DNA of 64,000 nt from Owenia fusiformis (Eukaryota; Annelida; Polychaeta; Sabellida; Oweniidae): positions 20,906,455 to 20,970,454 of the forward strand of contig CAIIXF020000002.1 of NCBI GenBank assembly GCA_903813345.2. Reading direction: 5' to 3'. The notes beneath the pieces were generated by a model. It had not been told where the DNA came from. It did no database searches and saw nothing but the letters and a program-made list of their open reading frames with translations. Positions 1 to 13,100 of the stretch are shown one piece after another. Within the stretch, counting starts at the first letter, position 1, and the number at the start of each line of letters is the position of its first letter. The position numbers and the translations under genes are program-made.

Positions 1-343
1 CTCTACAGGGTTTCAATTTTTCCAGAAACAAATTCTGTTTGATGTTCATTGTTCTTACGCAATCAACTAAATTATGAAAATCTGCTTTAGGTCAATTGGG
101 ATTCTCATTGCATCTCTAGACTTTCCATACAATGCAAAATCCATATGAAGCAATCAATGATGCTGGAGTCCTGCAGTTTTAATTAAAAATAGATAATTCC
201 AGATTATAGTCGTTAACAAAAGAGAATGATGTCTGTTTCATGCTTAGTTATACAAAATGTTTCTGTTAAACTGATGATGTATATGTTCACTTTATTCCTT
301 GTTAATTCATGGCTTTATTGTTAACTCCGGTAATAATTATTGA

Positions 344-909
344 GTGGAACACAACTGTAAGTGGAACACCTTTGTAAGTGAAACACCTCTGTAAGTGGAA
401 AGTATTTGTAAGTGAAACACCTCTGTATGTGAAACACCTCTGTAAGTGAAACACATTTGTAAGTGAAACTACTTTATAAGTGGAACACCTCTGTATGTGG
501 AACACCTCTGTATGTGAAACACCTCTGTAAGTGGAACACATTTGTAAGTGGAACTACTTTATTAGTGGAACACCTCTGTAAGTGGAACATATTTGAAAGT
601 GAAACACCTCTGTTAGTGAACACCTCTACATGTGGAACACATTTGTAAGTGAAACACCTTTGTAAGTGAAACACCTCTGTTAGTGAACACCTCTACATGT
701 GAAAACACATTTGTAAGTGAAACACCTTTGTAAGTGAAACACCTCTGTAAGTGAACACCTCTACATGTACAACACCTTTATAAGTGAAACACCTCTGTTA
801 GTGAACACCTCTACATGTACAACACCTTTATAAGTGAAACACCTCTGTTAGTGAACACCTCTGTATGTGGGACACCTCTGTAAGTTGAACCCCTTTGTAA
901 GTGGAACAC
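344..909 (+). repeat. 17-bp minisatellite (about 33 copies)
   Basis: Period 17 with consensus GTAAGTGAAACACCTCT and variants (TATGTGG, TTTG). It runs into sequence matching the pogo-like MITE family (CAGAGTTCC...CCAAAGGTG, to about 1010), so it looks like an expansion of a MITE-terminal word. Confidence 0.9.
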
Positions 910-1010
910 TTATCAGAGTTCCATGACCAATTTACTTAATGTCAAATGAACATCTATGGTGGAACACCTCACAATTGGAACATTTTTTAGAAGTACCAAA
1001 GGTGTTTAAC
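910..1010 (+). mobile_element. Pogo/Tigger-like MITE remnant
   Basis: Follows the same word order as copies at 2231, 52885 and 63436: GACCAAYTTACTTAATG, then GTGGAACACCTC, then ACCAAAGGTGTT. Confidence 0.6.
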
Positions 1011-1322
1011 TCATACAGGATTGACTTGCATCGAATACAGTGTCTGTGACATGTGAATCACAGCTGTGCCATTTTACAGACCCTGCTGTCATTTTTGTAT
1101 TATTAAAACAAGAAACGAGGACATCATGTTAGATCAGTAACATTAACAGCCAAGTGGGTGATATCAATGGCTCATGCAAGTGAGCTAATAATAAAATGGA
1201 TGCTCTTTGTGGCCCATTACCCATCATATTACACCCACATTTGATCTGAAAATTACGATATTAAGGATATGTATTAACTCTTCAAAAAATGTGTTACCAA
1301 TTTATGGTATCATTTTGCTTCT

Positions 1323-1351
1323 ATCTTTAATATCAATATGATATTAAAGAT
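1323..1351. repeat. Perfect 13-bp palindrome, 3-base loop
   Basis: ATCTTTAATATCA, ATA, then the exact reverse complement. AT-rich; no function evident. Confidence 0.7.
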
Positions 1352-2230
1352 GCAGTATACCATAGGTTTCCCTCCCAGACAATCAATGATGCCCCATTAT
1401 AATTGCTTATATATCTTACATACCTTAGATCTACTTTGATACCTATCTATATATATTCTATTGAGGTGAATATATATTCAGTATATTTCCCGCAGCTCAA
1501 TCGGTCAGTACAATTGCAAAATTAGCACTGTACAAGGGGGATTTGGGACTTTTTCGTTGATACGTAGATAGGTGAATATGTGGTTTAACTCAAAAAAGGC
1601 CAGAGGGTTTCGTTTGTGGTCTCATGTGGTGGCTTTTTAAGAAAAGGATTAATTTGATCAGAGAGCAACAGAAACAACATGTCACATTTCATTTGTGCAA
1701 CCTAAGGCGAAAATAGTTTTTCTAATAATTGGGACATCGTCCAGGGACTCGTTTTTCTCCAAAAGGCTATTACGTTCTAACAATATTAATATCAAATAGT
1801 CAGTTTCCCATATGCCATTCAATTCAAATTGCAAATGATAGAATACAGAGGAAAATCATCAAGAATTAGTCAACTTTTTAAGCTCACAATTATTAACAAA
1901 GTACAGGGGTCTCACTAGAATTTCTCTTAGCAGGCTAAATAAATGAAAACAACAGGCAAAATTAATAGAAATCATAAATTTAACATAGAAAGTTGAAAAG
2001 TCCCTGAAAACAGGCCATTTTGTGAAAACAACCAGTGAATATTGCCTGTTGCCTTGCTGCTAATTAAACCCCTGCAGTAATACCTGTATATCCCAACACC
2101 TCTCACTTCTTGGTCCAAACTTTATTATCTACCATTGGCTCACATATTAGGAACCCTTGAAATGTGAACACCTTCTAATCTGAACACTTTGGCCAATGCC
2201 TATGTCATTCAGATTATACAGGTTTTACTG

Positions 2231-2408
2231 TACAGTGAAATCTATAAAGTGGAATATCTGTAAAAATGGAAAACCTCTGTTAGATGAACACTCCCAAGAC
2301 CAACTGATTTAATGTTTAATGAAAAGTGAACATCGCCCAAGAGGTACCAAAGGTGTTCCACTTAAAAATGTTCCACTTAGATGTTCCACTTAGAAACATT
2401 CTACTGTA
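2231..2408. mobile_element. Pogo/Tigger-like MITE
   Basis: Begins TACAGTGAAATCTATAAAGT and ends TTCCACTTAGAAACATTCTA then CTGTA. The inverted ends carry TA dinucleotides typical of Tc1/mariner/pogo targets. The adjacent 2085-2230 segment carries the related GAACACTTTGGCC / ATTCAGATTATACAGGT words. Confidence 0.6.
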
Positions 2409-2818
2409 TATAGAAATGCAAAAAGGTATATCCTAAAACTGTTGCACATTGTGAACAGAGCAAATTGAAAGGTAATTACCCTGATTTCATATATACACAC
2501 TCAACTTTAACTATACTAATGATTTTGAATTTTCAAGTTAACATGGTCTAAAAAAATCTCAAATGTATCTTCATGACCTTTTATAGGCGTTAGAATATGA
2601 AATGGACATTAGTAATAATCTTTAGCAGACAATGCAATGTCATGATTTTCTAATTTAATATTCTGATTAGACATAAGCTACAACCAAATTCACAGTATAT
2701 AAAGAGTATGGTGCCATACAGTGTTCACGGTACTGTATGGTACTGTTTAAGTCTACAGTACCAGACAGTCCCTTAACAAATATGGTACTGTATAGTAATG
2801 TTAGAGATTGGCTGTATT

Positions 2819-3050
2819 GGTCAATATCTCTGATAAAGAGCACAGATAAAATATTATTTTTAAAGGGTAATTTGTTGATCAATATCTCTGATAAAGAGCA
2901 CAGATAAAATATTATTTTTAAAGGGTCATTTGTTGATCAATATCTCTGATAAAGAGCACAGATAAAATATTATTTTTAAAGGGTCATTTGTTGATCAATA
3001 TCTCTAATAAAGAGCACAGATAAAATATCATTTTCAAAGGGTAATTTGTT
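2819..3050 (+). repeat. Four tandem copies of a 58-bp unit
   Basis: GATCAATATCTCTGATAAAG begins copies at 2819, 2877, 2935 and 2993. The copies differ by only a few bases, so the expansion is young. Confidence 0.95.
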
Positions 3051-3145
3051 ATTGTAATCTACATGCAGTGAAGAATATCACAACCAGATACACAAGGCAC
3101 AGTAGCATATATTACATATGAAGCGATGTATAGTACAATTACCTG

Positions 3146-3317
3146 TCTAATCTGAACACTTTTGGCCAGTCTAAGAGACATTTTTGTAGGTGTTTACATT
3201 TCAAGATTTAGTAACATGTAAATCAATGGGAAAAAATAAATTTTAGACCGAGAAAAAATGTTCACATTGAGAGGTTGTGATAAGAAAGGTGTTCGGATGT
3301 ACAGGTTTCACTGTTTC
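3146..3317. mobile_element. MITE of the CTGAACACTTTTGGCC family
   Basis: Left end TCTAATCTGAACACTTTTGG, right end GGTGTTCGGATGTACAGGTT then TCACTGT. The same inverted words occur at 50975-51170 and 59955-60500. Confidence 0.5.
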
Positions 3318-5576
3318 TTGTCGCATTCTAAGAAAGACAAATCAGGATTAATTAACCTGAGACATGCTTAGTATTCTAGCCAACATGGGAATCAGCCATA
3401 AAACGAGATATATTATTGTTAGTATTCTATATTAAAAGCAGTCCTATGGCGTTATACAGGCTTTATAGACAATTAGCTTCCCTTGAAGACGACTCTCTGA
3501 TCACGTTCATTCTATATCATTCAGTTTTAAAGTTTTTTTTTAAAAATGATGATTTTTGATGTTTTCAATTGTATTAAACAGACTTTTTGACAATTCATTC
3601 CTTGTGCATTCATACATGAGACATTATTGCATCATCTGGGAGAATATTGCTGAAAAGGAAGGACTGGTATTTCTCAATATGGAATCTTTCTGTTTCTCTA
3701 GACACATTGCTGAGAAGAAATGAGATGACGTGGTTTAAATGTGAACCCCCTTTGTTAGTTTTCAGATTCGCCCCTGCATATAATAGTTAATTATAACATG
3801 TTTACAATTGCATGTATAAATGACATATTGTGAAAAATAACATATTTAGATCTGCATGTATTGTATGACTTCTGTTTACTTTGACCAAAAGTCCTTGAAA
3901 TAGAACAAAGCCTCCTTAATGAAAAATAAATGACGCTATTTGTCCTTAGGTTCTAACATACCATTGGAAAGGTGAGAGTGTCAGCCTTAATGATCAGGCC
4001 TACGTTCAGAGGTTTACTGGTCACAACATTGAAAATTAACCCTGGTTAGATCGGTCTTCAACACAAAAATGCTCTAGGAATTGCAAACCCTGTATCTTTT
4101 AACGACTATACCCGTTATACATTTGACAAATGATAGTTTAGGGAAACTTAGGCTTCTAGATTATGTCTTGCAGACCCCCTTCAAAGAGACCTCTCACTAC
4201 TTGTTCACAGATTGCATGACAAATGCAAATACAAATATTGAATATCCTTGTACTTAGTGTTCATATTTATATTCTTGCAATATTTTCCTGCAAAATTAAT
4301 ATCTCAGGTCATTCTGTGCTTTAAAAAGTCAAAAGGGTAAGATATATCTTATAGTATATTTACTCTACAGGAAATAAATATTCTAAGAATAAAAAAATAA
4401 GGTGACAAGGAACAGCTTTACTATATTTTTAATAATATTTATTGAACTTTAATAAAGTTATTAATATAATTGTGAAACTTATTCTGTTGACATTTTGAGA
4501 AATATGACTCAACATGATCCGATGAAATAAATAAGGATTATTGAAACATTCCTGATAAAGATACAAATAACAAGAAATGAATAATCCCTGTCATGAAAAT
4601 CTCACAACAGTCAAGTTTAAAATGTAAAATTGAGTGAAAAGTAGTAAAATTGAACAAGGAATGAAAACTGAATATGTGAAGTTGACACTCACAATTGAAT
4701 AGAAATGTCAGAAAATCAGAAACTTTAATGAAATTATAATGAGAAATTACGTAAAATATAATGAGCAGACGGATATTTCAAAATGGAAGCAAATAGCAAA
4801 TGAGAGTTTTCTTATTAACCTTGAACAGTCTAGAGCAGCGTGTGGAAGGTCATGAATAATTCCGTAATATAAGCTAATGTCAACTTGAATAAAAAGATAT
4901 TTAGTTTAGACACATCAACAAATATGTTAAAAGAAGGCGAGAATTGGGATTTAGTTACAGTTTTTTGTATCTTTCAATAACTTTTTTAAGTTGATCTACT
5001 TAAACACTCCAGGTCTTCTTTGTCTGAGAATTATACCTAGTATAGAGAACTTCTCATGTTGATCTTTGTGCAAATATAAATATTTTGCTGATAGTTTAGC
5101 TAAATAATTTGCCATGTAAATATTACTCAGAAATGCAAGAAAATGAAAAATTTCTTATTGAGACTTCTATCAATTAGTTTTTTAACATAAATACTGTTCT
5201 TAACAAAAATAATCATTTTCACCCCCTTAAATATAAGACTAGCACACTAGCGCTGTGCATCAAAGTTTAACCATACTAAAATGATGTTCTGTGTAATTGT
5301 ACATCGTGAATCCGTTTGACCATCCTAAAATTTTGTCTACACAAGACTGTTGTATATTGCGAGTTTGACCATAAAAATATCGACAGTTATTTGTCATTCT
5401 ACTTCCTGAAAGTCACAGTGACATAGACTTGATAAGTTTACGAGATATTGGTGACCTCGTTCACTAGATTCACAAGAGAAACAAGACAAGATCCTTTACT
5501 TTATGAGGACAGCACACTTTAACATGCCCCTATTTCTCAATTACAGTATGTGAATTCCCTTAGGCAATCAAAGGTA
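3318..5576. other. AT-rich intergenic DNA, no gene recognised
   Basis: No splice-bounded coding exon, repeat array or RNA gene recognised on either strand. I looked here for the missing RARS1 C-terminal exons and saw none. Confidence 0.5.
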
Positions 5577-5766
5577 CACTCCCCAATATAAGTTCGACAA
5601 CTGGGAATTTTCATTGGATAGGCTATCAATGTCTGAATCTTTTTTTTATTCCTTTATTTTCCAAAGTTCAGATTTTATGAATTTTTCAAAATCACCAAAA
5701 GTAAACATGCTGTGATAAGTGATCCTTAAGGGGGACTTTCAGTTAAAAAACTTATGGAGGGGAGTG
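5577..5766. mobile_element. 190-bp TA-flanked MITE
   Basis: Imperfect terminal inverted repeats: left CACTCCCCAATATAAGTT, right reverse complement CACTCCCCTCCATAAGTT. TA lies immediately outside both ends (5575-5576 and 5767-5768), as for Tc1/mariner-type insertions. Confidence 0.75.
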
Positions 5767-6583
5767 TATCAAGAGAACTTTAGCCAGGCATAAAGCAGGT
5801 GAGGTGACTGTCTCTCTAATGACATTAAACAGATGATGTGTCAACAGGTCTGTAAATCAACCCAATGTACTGAACATTCTACAGGGAGCCAGTCGGATAG
5901 ATCCGCCAAATTCAGACAGTTATATCTTGGATTGTGTTACTTTCTAACAATAAAGACAGGCATGTCTCATAGGTCTACACATTATCTCAAAAAAATAGAC
6001 AATGATAATAAAATAAATTGGACTATTTGCCAATAAAGGAGCCATCAATACACTATTGCATTATCCTACAACATGGGTGTAGGGCTATATTTTGAGTTGG
6101 TACGCCCACTTGGGGATCTCTGATTTCATGGTCAAAGACCGCACATCATGGGGGTCCAGGGGTTCTGGGAAAGTTTTTCTAGAAGACGTTATTTGATGCA
6201 ATCTGAGCATTTTTGTTAACTTGCTGGTTAAATATACAAAATACAGAATCATCAATAAATGTGCAAATAAATTAATGCATTTTAACACATTTTCAATTTT
6301 TTCAAATTCATTTGGTAGGCACGGGCGTACTGTGTGTAACAGGCTACAAGACTAGAGATCCCTACAAGCGTCTTAATGTAACAAGTATGAGATATGACGA
6401 TTGGTTAAATTCATCACAAGAAAAAAAATTAAATGTAGAATAACTTCTCATAAATATGTTTGTTGTGCATAATAAAGATGTCACTACTAGACTGCAACTA
6501 ATAGTTAAAAGAGAAGATTGTATGGAAGGAGAGCTCAAGGAAATATGGGTTAGGAATCACTAAATCAAGCTAGCCAAGGAATA

Positions 6584-6675
6584 CTAGGTTGAGAGGTCTA
6601 GAGCACTGAACACGCTTAAAGCTGGGCACTGTTGCCCCAACCATGAAATTGTGAGTTTGAGATGCTTGAGCTCTT
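6584..6675 (+). pseudogene. tRNA-like (type II, Leu/Ser-like) pseudogene or SINE head
   Basis: GGTTGAGAGGTCTAGAGCAC resembles an A-box of Leu/Ser tRNAs and GTGAGTTTGAGATGC a degraded B-box 57 bp later; the spacing suits a long variable arm. No intact acceptor stem is apparent, so it is not a functional tRNA. Confidence 0.35.
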
Positions 6676-7115
6676 TGTGTTTATTCATTTATTTTCCCCA
6701 TCCCTCGATTTTGAATCATCACCAAATAAAGTAGATATTCAGGATAAAACATAACACATATTTCGACTTGATCTATAGGAAACTACAATTATTTGGTGCT
6801 AGGTATAGTTGACTGGGTGTATGTTTGAAAAACAAGGTTGCTTGGGTTGCTTTGTGACTGAAGGGTTGTTTGGATGTTCAATATGTCTTGTTGTTTGGAT
6901 GCATGTCTGCAATAAGTGTAGCAGTTTAAATGTGTATATTTATAATTTGTTTGGATGTATGTTAGAAATGTGTAAGTATGGTTGCCTGAGTATGTGTTTG
7001 ATGTCAAACATGCTTTTAAATAATTAATTAACATATTGTCAAGGGAATTTAATTTTTTTATAATTCCATGTACATGGATGAGTGAATGTTTGTTTTAAAT
7101 AATAGATGGACCTAC

Positions 7116-7194
7116 TTGTCTTCCCCGAGAACGACACCAAATCCTACGTGGTCTACTCTTTGCCTCTTTCGGTCAAGGTATCCAACTTTTTCAG
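7116..7194 (-). CDS. RARS1: RARS1 exon: last one recognised
   Basis: 79 bp that reads [26 protein letters not shown] when one base (G) is carried in from the previous exon. Acceptor CCGCAG at 7196-7195, donor GTAGGT at 7115. FGVVLGEDK matches the family; human ArgRS has FHAGFGVVLG here, so VDHVG is a mild divergence. Confidence 0.88.
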
Positions 7195-10100
7195 CTGCGG
7201 AGAAAATGATATCAAAATGTCCTCCCTAAAAGTAATAATAAACATGCTTAATATTTCTTGCATAGCAACTGTGATTTTAATATTCAATGATAGTGTATAG
7301 ATACAAACAGTACAAAGAACACATTTACAATTGCAATCGTCATGTGCTGATTTTTTCTCCAGTTCTGGTGAGAACCCTGCATAACAACATATTACAGTGA
7401 AACCTGTTACATTCAAACACTACTGGGACCTGGCAGGTGCTCACATTAGAGGTTTTTCACAACAGATGGGACTTTAAACATGGTATGCAAAATGTAACAA
7501 CCTATCATTTGTTACAGACGCCAACAGTCAAATGGTGAACACCAACCGCCGAACAAAGAGGACTTGAAATGGGACTTAAAAGTTGTTCATATTGAAAGAT
7601 GTTCAGATTAAAGAAGAGATTAGCTATACAGGGAAAGCTATATTGTACTAATCCTCTCTCAAAAAATCGGAGCTGTGATATGTCGACATATAAAAAGGAC
7701 ACTGGGTTCTTATTCAGTGACAATACTGTAAAAATGCACAGCACCTGGCCGGAGTCAACCACATAGATTAACCAATCTCCCTTTTCATCCTTTAGACGCT
7801 GACGAATGGCAGCCATATCGGATGTGTCATAGGTAAAACCTCCGTCAGATTTCACAATCGTCAAGGGAACCTTGTAACCAGGACCCCACATGATTTTCCT
7901 TCCCTCATCTTCCTCGAGGAATCCTAGAAAAACAAAATGTGCAGTCCCCTCAAAGGATCAAAATTTTTTGTGTGAAGGATTTTTCAGCAGCACTTTTTTG
8001 TAATTTTAATTCAAACTTTAGAATTTTGTAATTTCAAGGGCAACACTCTAGGTCTTTGTAATTTTCAGGACTTTTGAAACTGATTTGGAGGCACATAAAC
8101 TATTAGAGGCAAATCTGGATGGTATGAATTTAACTAAATGTGGTTCCACATGTTTCAATCTGATGAGAACTTAAAGCCCTCACAGCCAAAAAATGAAGAA
8201 AGGATGTGTCCGGGTATATGCCCTTTTGGTCCCTCAGTCAAATGTATGTTAAATATGTTTTTTATTACTGTCCTAGTTATATTTGATAAGTATATATACT
8301 TTTTCACGAGTCTTGATGCATAATTAACCCCCTGCTGAGAGTCAGAATAAGTATCTTAACAAAAAAATAAATAGTCATTATTATAGAAAAAACATCAATG
8401 GCAACATGTATGACATACAAAGAAGAAATAACTTAAGACCCATGAAGAATTTAAAAGAAAATCATATTTTTGAAATTTATTTAAGGATTAAAATTTTTTT
8501 CAAATTTTTGAATTTCCCGCCAGTTTAATTTGAAGGGAGAAAAACAAGATGGCTGCCATTTGATGTAAGAAATATCAGAAAAAAAGTCGCTTCACTTTTA
8601 GTTTTCACAATGAGCACAGTTTTCCGGTTTAGATTTTTTGACTGATTCTGACTCTTCATCACCAGGGTCATGTATAGAGATTATAAAATTGAAACCGTAA
8701 TGTTGTGCTCAGCATGAATTTAACTGAAATATGTGCAACTTCACCAACACAATTGAAGTCTCAAAACTGGATGCTCAGTAACTTTGAGTGACTATAATCC
8801 CTTGATTACCCAGATAAACACCAATTCACTTATCGAGAAATACCATTCAATGTCTATACAAAGAAAGTAAGCAATGTTTTGGAGGATATGTTTCAAACCT
8901 TTTGCATAAATAATTCATTTAATATTTGCCATTGATTTTTTTTCAATTCTGACAAAGTGATATGCACTGTCTTTGATGCCAATATTCTTCATTAATTGTG
9001 ATACAAATTGATATTTTTGTACTCTCAGAAGAAGGATAAGATATTGAAGTTTAATAATATGTGTGATTGAGTTGGTTTTTCAGACATTACTATTTTCAAT
9101 ATTTTCTAAGTCGATACCCAGACTCATTCCCAGACTCATCCTTTGGCTTGCAGTTCCATTCCAAATTGAATAAATAAAAATGCTTGAAAATTGACTACTT
9201 GTTTTATCTTATATATTGGTGTACTAAATGCAAATATGAAAGAAATATTTGTCAAGGGTGTCAACAATTGTACCTTTTGCAGTGAAGTCATTGACCATAC
9301 TCTTCATCCTGTCTTGGTAGAAAGACTCTCCCCTCTCGACAAGGTTTTCAATGTTTAGACGTTCATAGATCTTCTGAAATTCTGAAATGAAGAATAGCAA
9401 GTGTTTAAATGGAAATTTCAAAAATCAACTTGTTCATATCCCCATGTTAAGTTTGAATGGCGCCAAAGAAAAAAAATATGAATAAAAATGCCAGTTACAG
9501 GAGACAACTATAAGGTTAACTTATTTCAAAATTTGGACACTCGATTGCAGAGGTCAGAATCTATGTCAAATCTAATTTCTTCCCTATATCGGCTCTCATA
9601 TTTGGATGGTTTGTGCGTGGAAGGATTCAGTAGGAAATAATAATATAAGACTAAGGTTCCATTTCCAACACACCTTTTCTTGAAACATCACAAATGAGGT
9701 TCCAGGCTTTTGTCGTATTGGGTTCCTTGCTCTGCAGACTAACAACTGCCGCATACGCCCTCTTTTTGAATTCTTCATCAGAGTCGAAGCGCACCTTAGA
9801 TTCCTGCATTTCCAAAAAGATTGACATTAATACTGACTCAGCAGTTCAGCTTTTTGAGGAATTTTAGATGGTTGAAACATGATTGCCCATGATTTAACAA
9901 ATTGGATTTCAGTCATATTGGTCGTTGCAGTGGTTGCCCAATAGGCAACTGTTTTTCCAAGTTCATTGCCAAGAGTGAAAAGTGATTGCTATTGGCAGTC
10001 AGGCAAATGTGAGTTTCAAATCCTGATAGGGAGGCAATGTCATCCATTAAGGCAACTGCTGGACACTGTGGAAAATTCTAAACACACCCTATTGTTAAAA

Positions 10101-13100
10101 AATCCCATAAAATCAGATGTTTCAATCAAGTTTTTAAGAAAATAACCACAAACTGGGATTGAAAAGAAGTTGGAAAATTTATATATGTAAATTATATATT
10201 TATTAAACAAAATTGCTTCTGCTTTAGTCTCACCTTATAGAATGCTTGTAAATCGCTAATAGGTGGGGACACTGTTTTATAGTTTGGGAATTTCTCTACC
10301 AGGTGTGCTACTAGCATTCCAAACTGAGTACCCCAATCTCCTACATGGTTCAACTTTAACACATCATGTCCGACATACTCCACGAGTCGACTTATGCTTT
10401 CCCCAATAATGGTAGATCTATAAAATATATTATTAAAATGTGAATAAATAGTATTCTAAAGCATTTCGTATTCCATGATCCACGCAATATGACGAGGCTG
10501 CTTACAGGGGTCAATTTCAAATAACAGTACAGTGAAACATCTCTAGTAGTGAACACCTCGTTTGTGGAACACTTTGCAGAGGCCCAAGACCAACTGGCTT
10601 AATATTAAATGAACCTCTAAAAGTGGACACCTCTCTTTGTGGAACATTTTTCAGAGGCCCAAGACCAACTGGCTTAATATTAAATTGAACCTCTATAAGT
10701 GGAACACCTCCCAAGTGACATGAGACAAAAGTTCACAATTTTGAAGCTATTGCAAATAGTTACAAAAATATAAAAAATTGTTATACAGACACCTATCTCT
10801 GACCACCAGCCACAAAATTGAGGGGCTTTGACGTGTTATTTGACTGTTTCAGATATGATGTCTTCATAATGTTTTACCTTAGATGTCCTACGTGCATTTC
10901 CTTTGCAATATTGGGCGAAGACATATCGATAACGACACGTTTCTTGGCACCAACACTGGGAGGACGCACACCTTTGTTCAAGATGTCATTCAATTGTGAC
11001 GCAACAAAGGATTTCTTCATATGAATGTTTATGAATCCAGGGCCTGCAATCTCAGTCTGAAAATAAAGTTTTAAAATCAGTAATGTTTCTATATAGAGCT
11101 AAAGTTCCTCAATTCTCTAACCTGAAATAGCATAATTATTAAGCTTTGACAACACCTGTTCTCAAGATGTCTGAATATGGTGTAGTACTTTCCATATTTC
11201 AAATGGATATTTACACACTATGGTAGAATATATCATCTGAAATCAAAACATTTAAATTACATGTAATATTTTCATCAACTTTTGTAACAGTACAGAACAA
11301 CCTATTTTTTCCTCATACTCAACCCAAGGCTCCTTGCTGTTTCTCAGGAGATGTATGAATAGGTTCATGGAGATAAATCCTATATCCAAAGCCTCCTATT
11401 ACATAACCCTTATATCATGTAACCAGCCAGCAATACCCTCATTCAAGGAAAAGACTAACCAAGGCAAGAAACATAAGCACGTTCATGAACTATTTCTGAA
11501 CTATTCAAGAATATTCCATGAACAGATTCTTGAACTGGCAGGCATTATGCTCAAAAGAAAACTGTATTCACACCCTCTCCATATTCTCTCACATGGCTTT
11601 AAATCTAATGCCATGAGCTTTTACATCATCATACCCCCAAGGAGCAATGTGTCAGATCAAAATGTCAAAGAAAATTAATTTGTAATTATAAATGTGATAT
11701 ATAATCACAATACTCGTGATCGCAGTTGAATGGGTCTAATATGTCATTCTATTATGACTGACAAAATCACACCCATTTCTAATTAATTAGTTGGCTCAGA
11801 CACAAATTCAAAACATCGTCACTTTTAATTAATACACCTATTATTGTTCCAGAACTATTGTATTGCATTGTATTGTTATTGTAAGTGCAAGCTGGGCATC
11901 TAAGAAATGAAACTTCTGGAACAGATTTTCAGGAAAGTTAGTTAGCAAAGTTGACAAGAATTTAACATGCAAAATGTTACCACCTGCCACTTAACTTGAA
12001 GATGATAGAATATAGTTCGGAGTAGGGATACTAGCGGTTACCGTTGGTTATTTGGTTTCCTGTATAAAAAAGCCTTTTCTCCTTTTCTGGCCCGTCGCAG
12101 CGCCATCTAGTGTTTGATAAATGAATCAAGGTTTATTCTCGATAGGGTAAGTACTAATCTATCAGGAAACATTTACAAGTTTGGTTAGAAACAGAATTTT
12201 TAGAGATGGCGGAGTGATTTTTGAGACTATGTAGAGCAGAATAATTTTCTGAAACAGGTAGCTTTACAGTGGTAGCTCTCTCCAGATTCAGTTATCTCAA
12301 AAACGGTGTGGTCACCGTATGCTTACTTTGTAACGGCAAGCTAGACAAGACTCCAATGAACACTGGGCACTGTTTCGCTGAGCTAGATCTGTGCCCATGA
12401 ATATATTATGAAATGAAACGTTATAATGGTCCTCAATGGGATTTTTAACTGCAATCTTGACCCATATTGAAAAAAAATTGGTCAATTTGAAGCAAGTTGA
12501 AAAAAGACCCTTTTCTGACCTTAGAAAGGTCACTGAAGGTCAAATTTCAAATATAATGTCAGATTTGGATTTATGAAAACTTTTAGATGATTTTGAAAAA
12601 ATTGAAGTCACTCTAAACAGTAATTTGTTACAGGCACCAACCACCAACCGCTGTCACAAAAAACGGAGACCATAACAATATGTCACCACTTTTTGGTGGC
12701 TTGTATCCGTCAAAATAAAATTACTCCCAGCCATCTTTTGGACTGCACACTAATCAAAATTATGCAATTGTATTAGTCAAGATGGAATTGTGGTATTCAT
12801 GTATTACAAAATCTACAATGAGTTATTGATAGCCATATCAAAACATTTAGGAGCTCCAAACATGCCAAGGTATCAAAGTTTTCCAATTTTCCACAAGATG
12901 CTCTGAACATACCAAGGCATCAGAGTTTTCCAATTTTCCACAAGATGCTCTGAACATGCCCAGGCATCTGAGTTTTCCAATTTTCCACAAGATGCTACGA
13001 ACATGCCAAGGCATCAAAGTTTTCCAATTTTTTACAAGATGTTCGGAACATGCCAAGGCATCAAAGTTTTCCAATTTTCCACAAGACATATGTAATTCAA

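Noticed and set aside
302-674. ORFs rich in VFHLQRCFTYRGV-type repeats
   Set aside because: Readings of the 17-bp minisatellite; all frames stay open because the unit lacks stops.
1489-1553. tRNA-like words (CGCAGCTCAATCGGTCAGTA)
   Set aside because: A-box-like only; no B-box or cloverleaf could be drawn.
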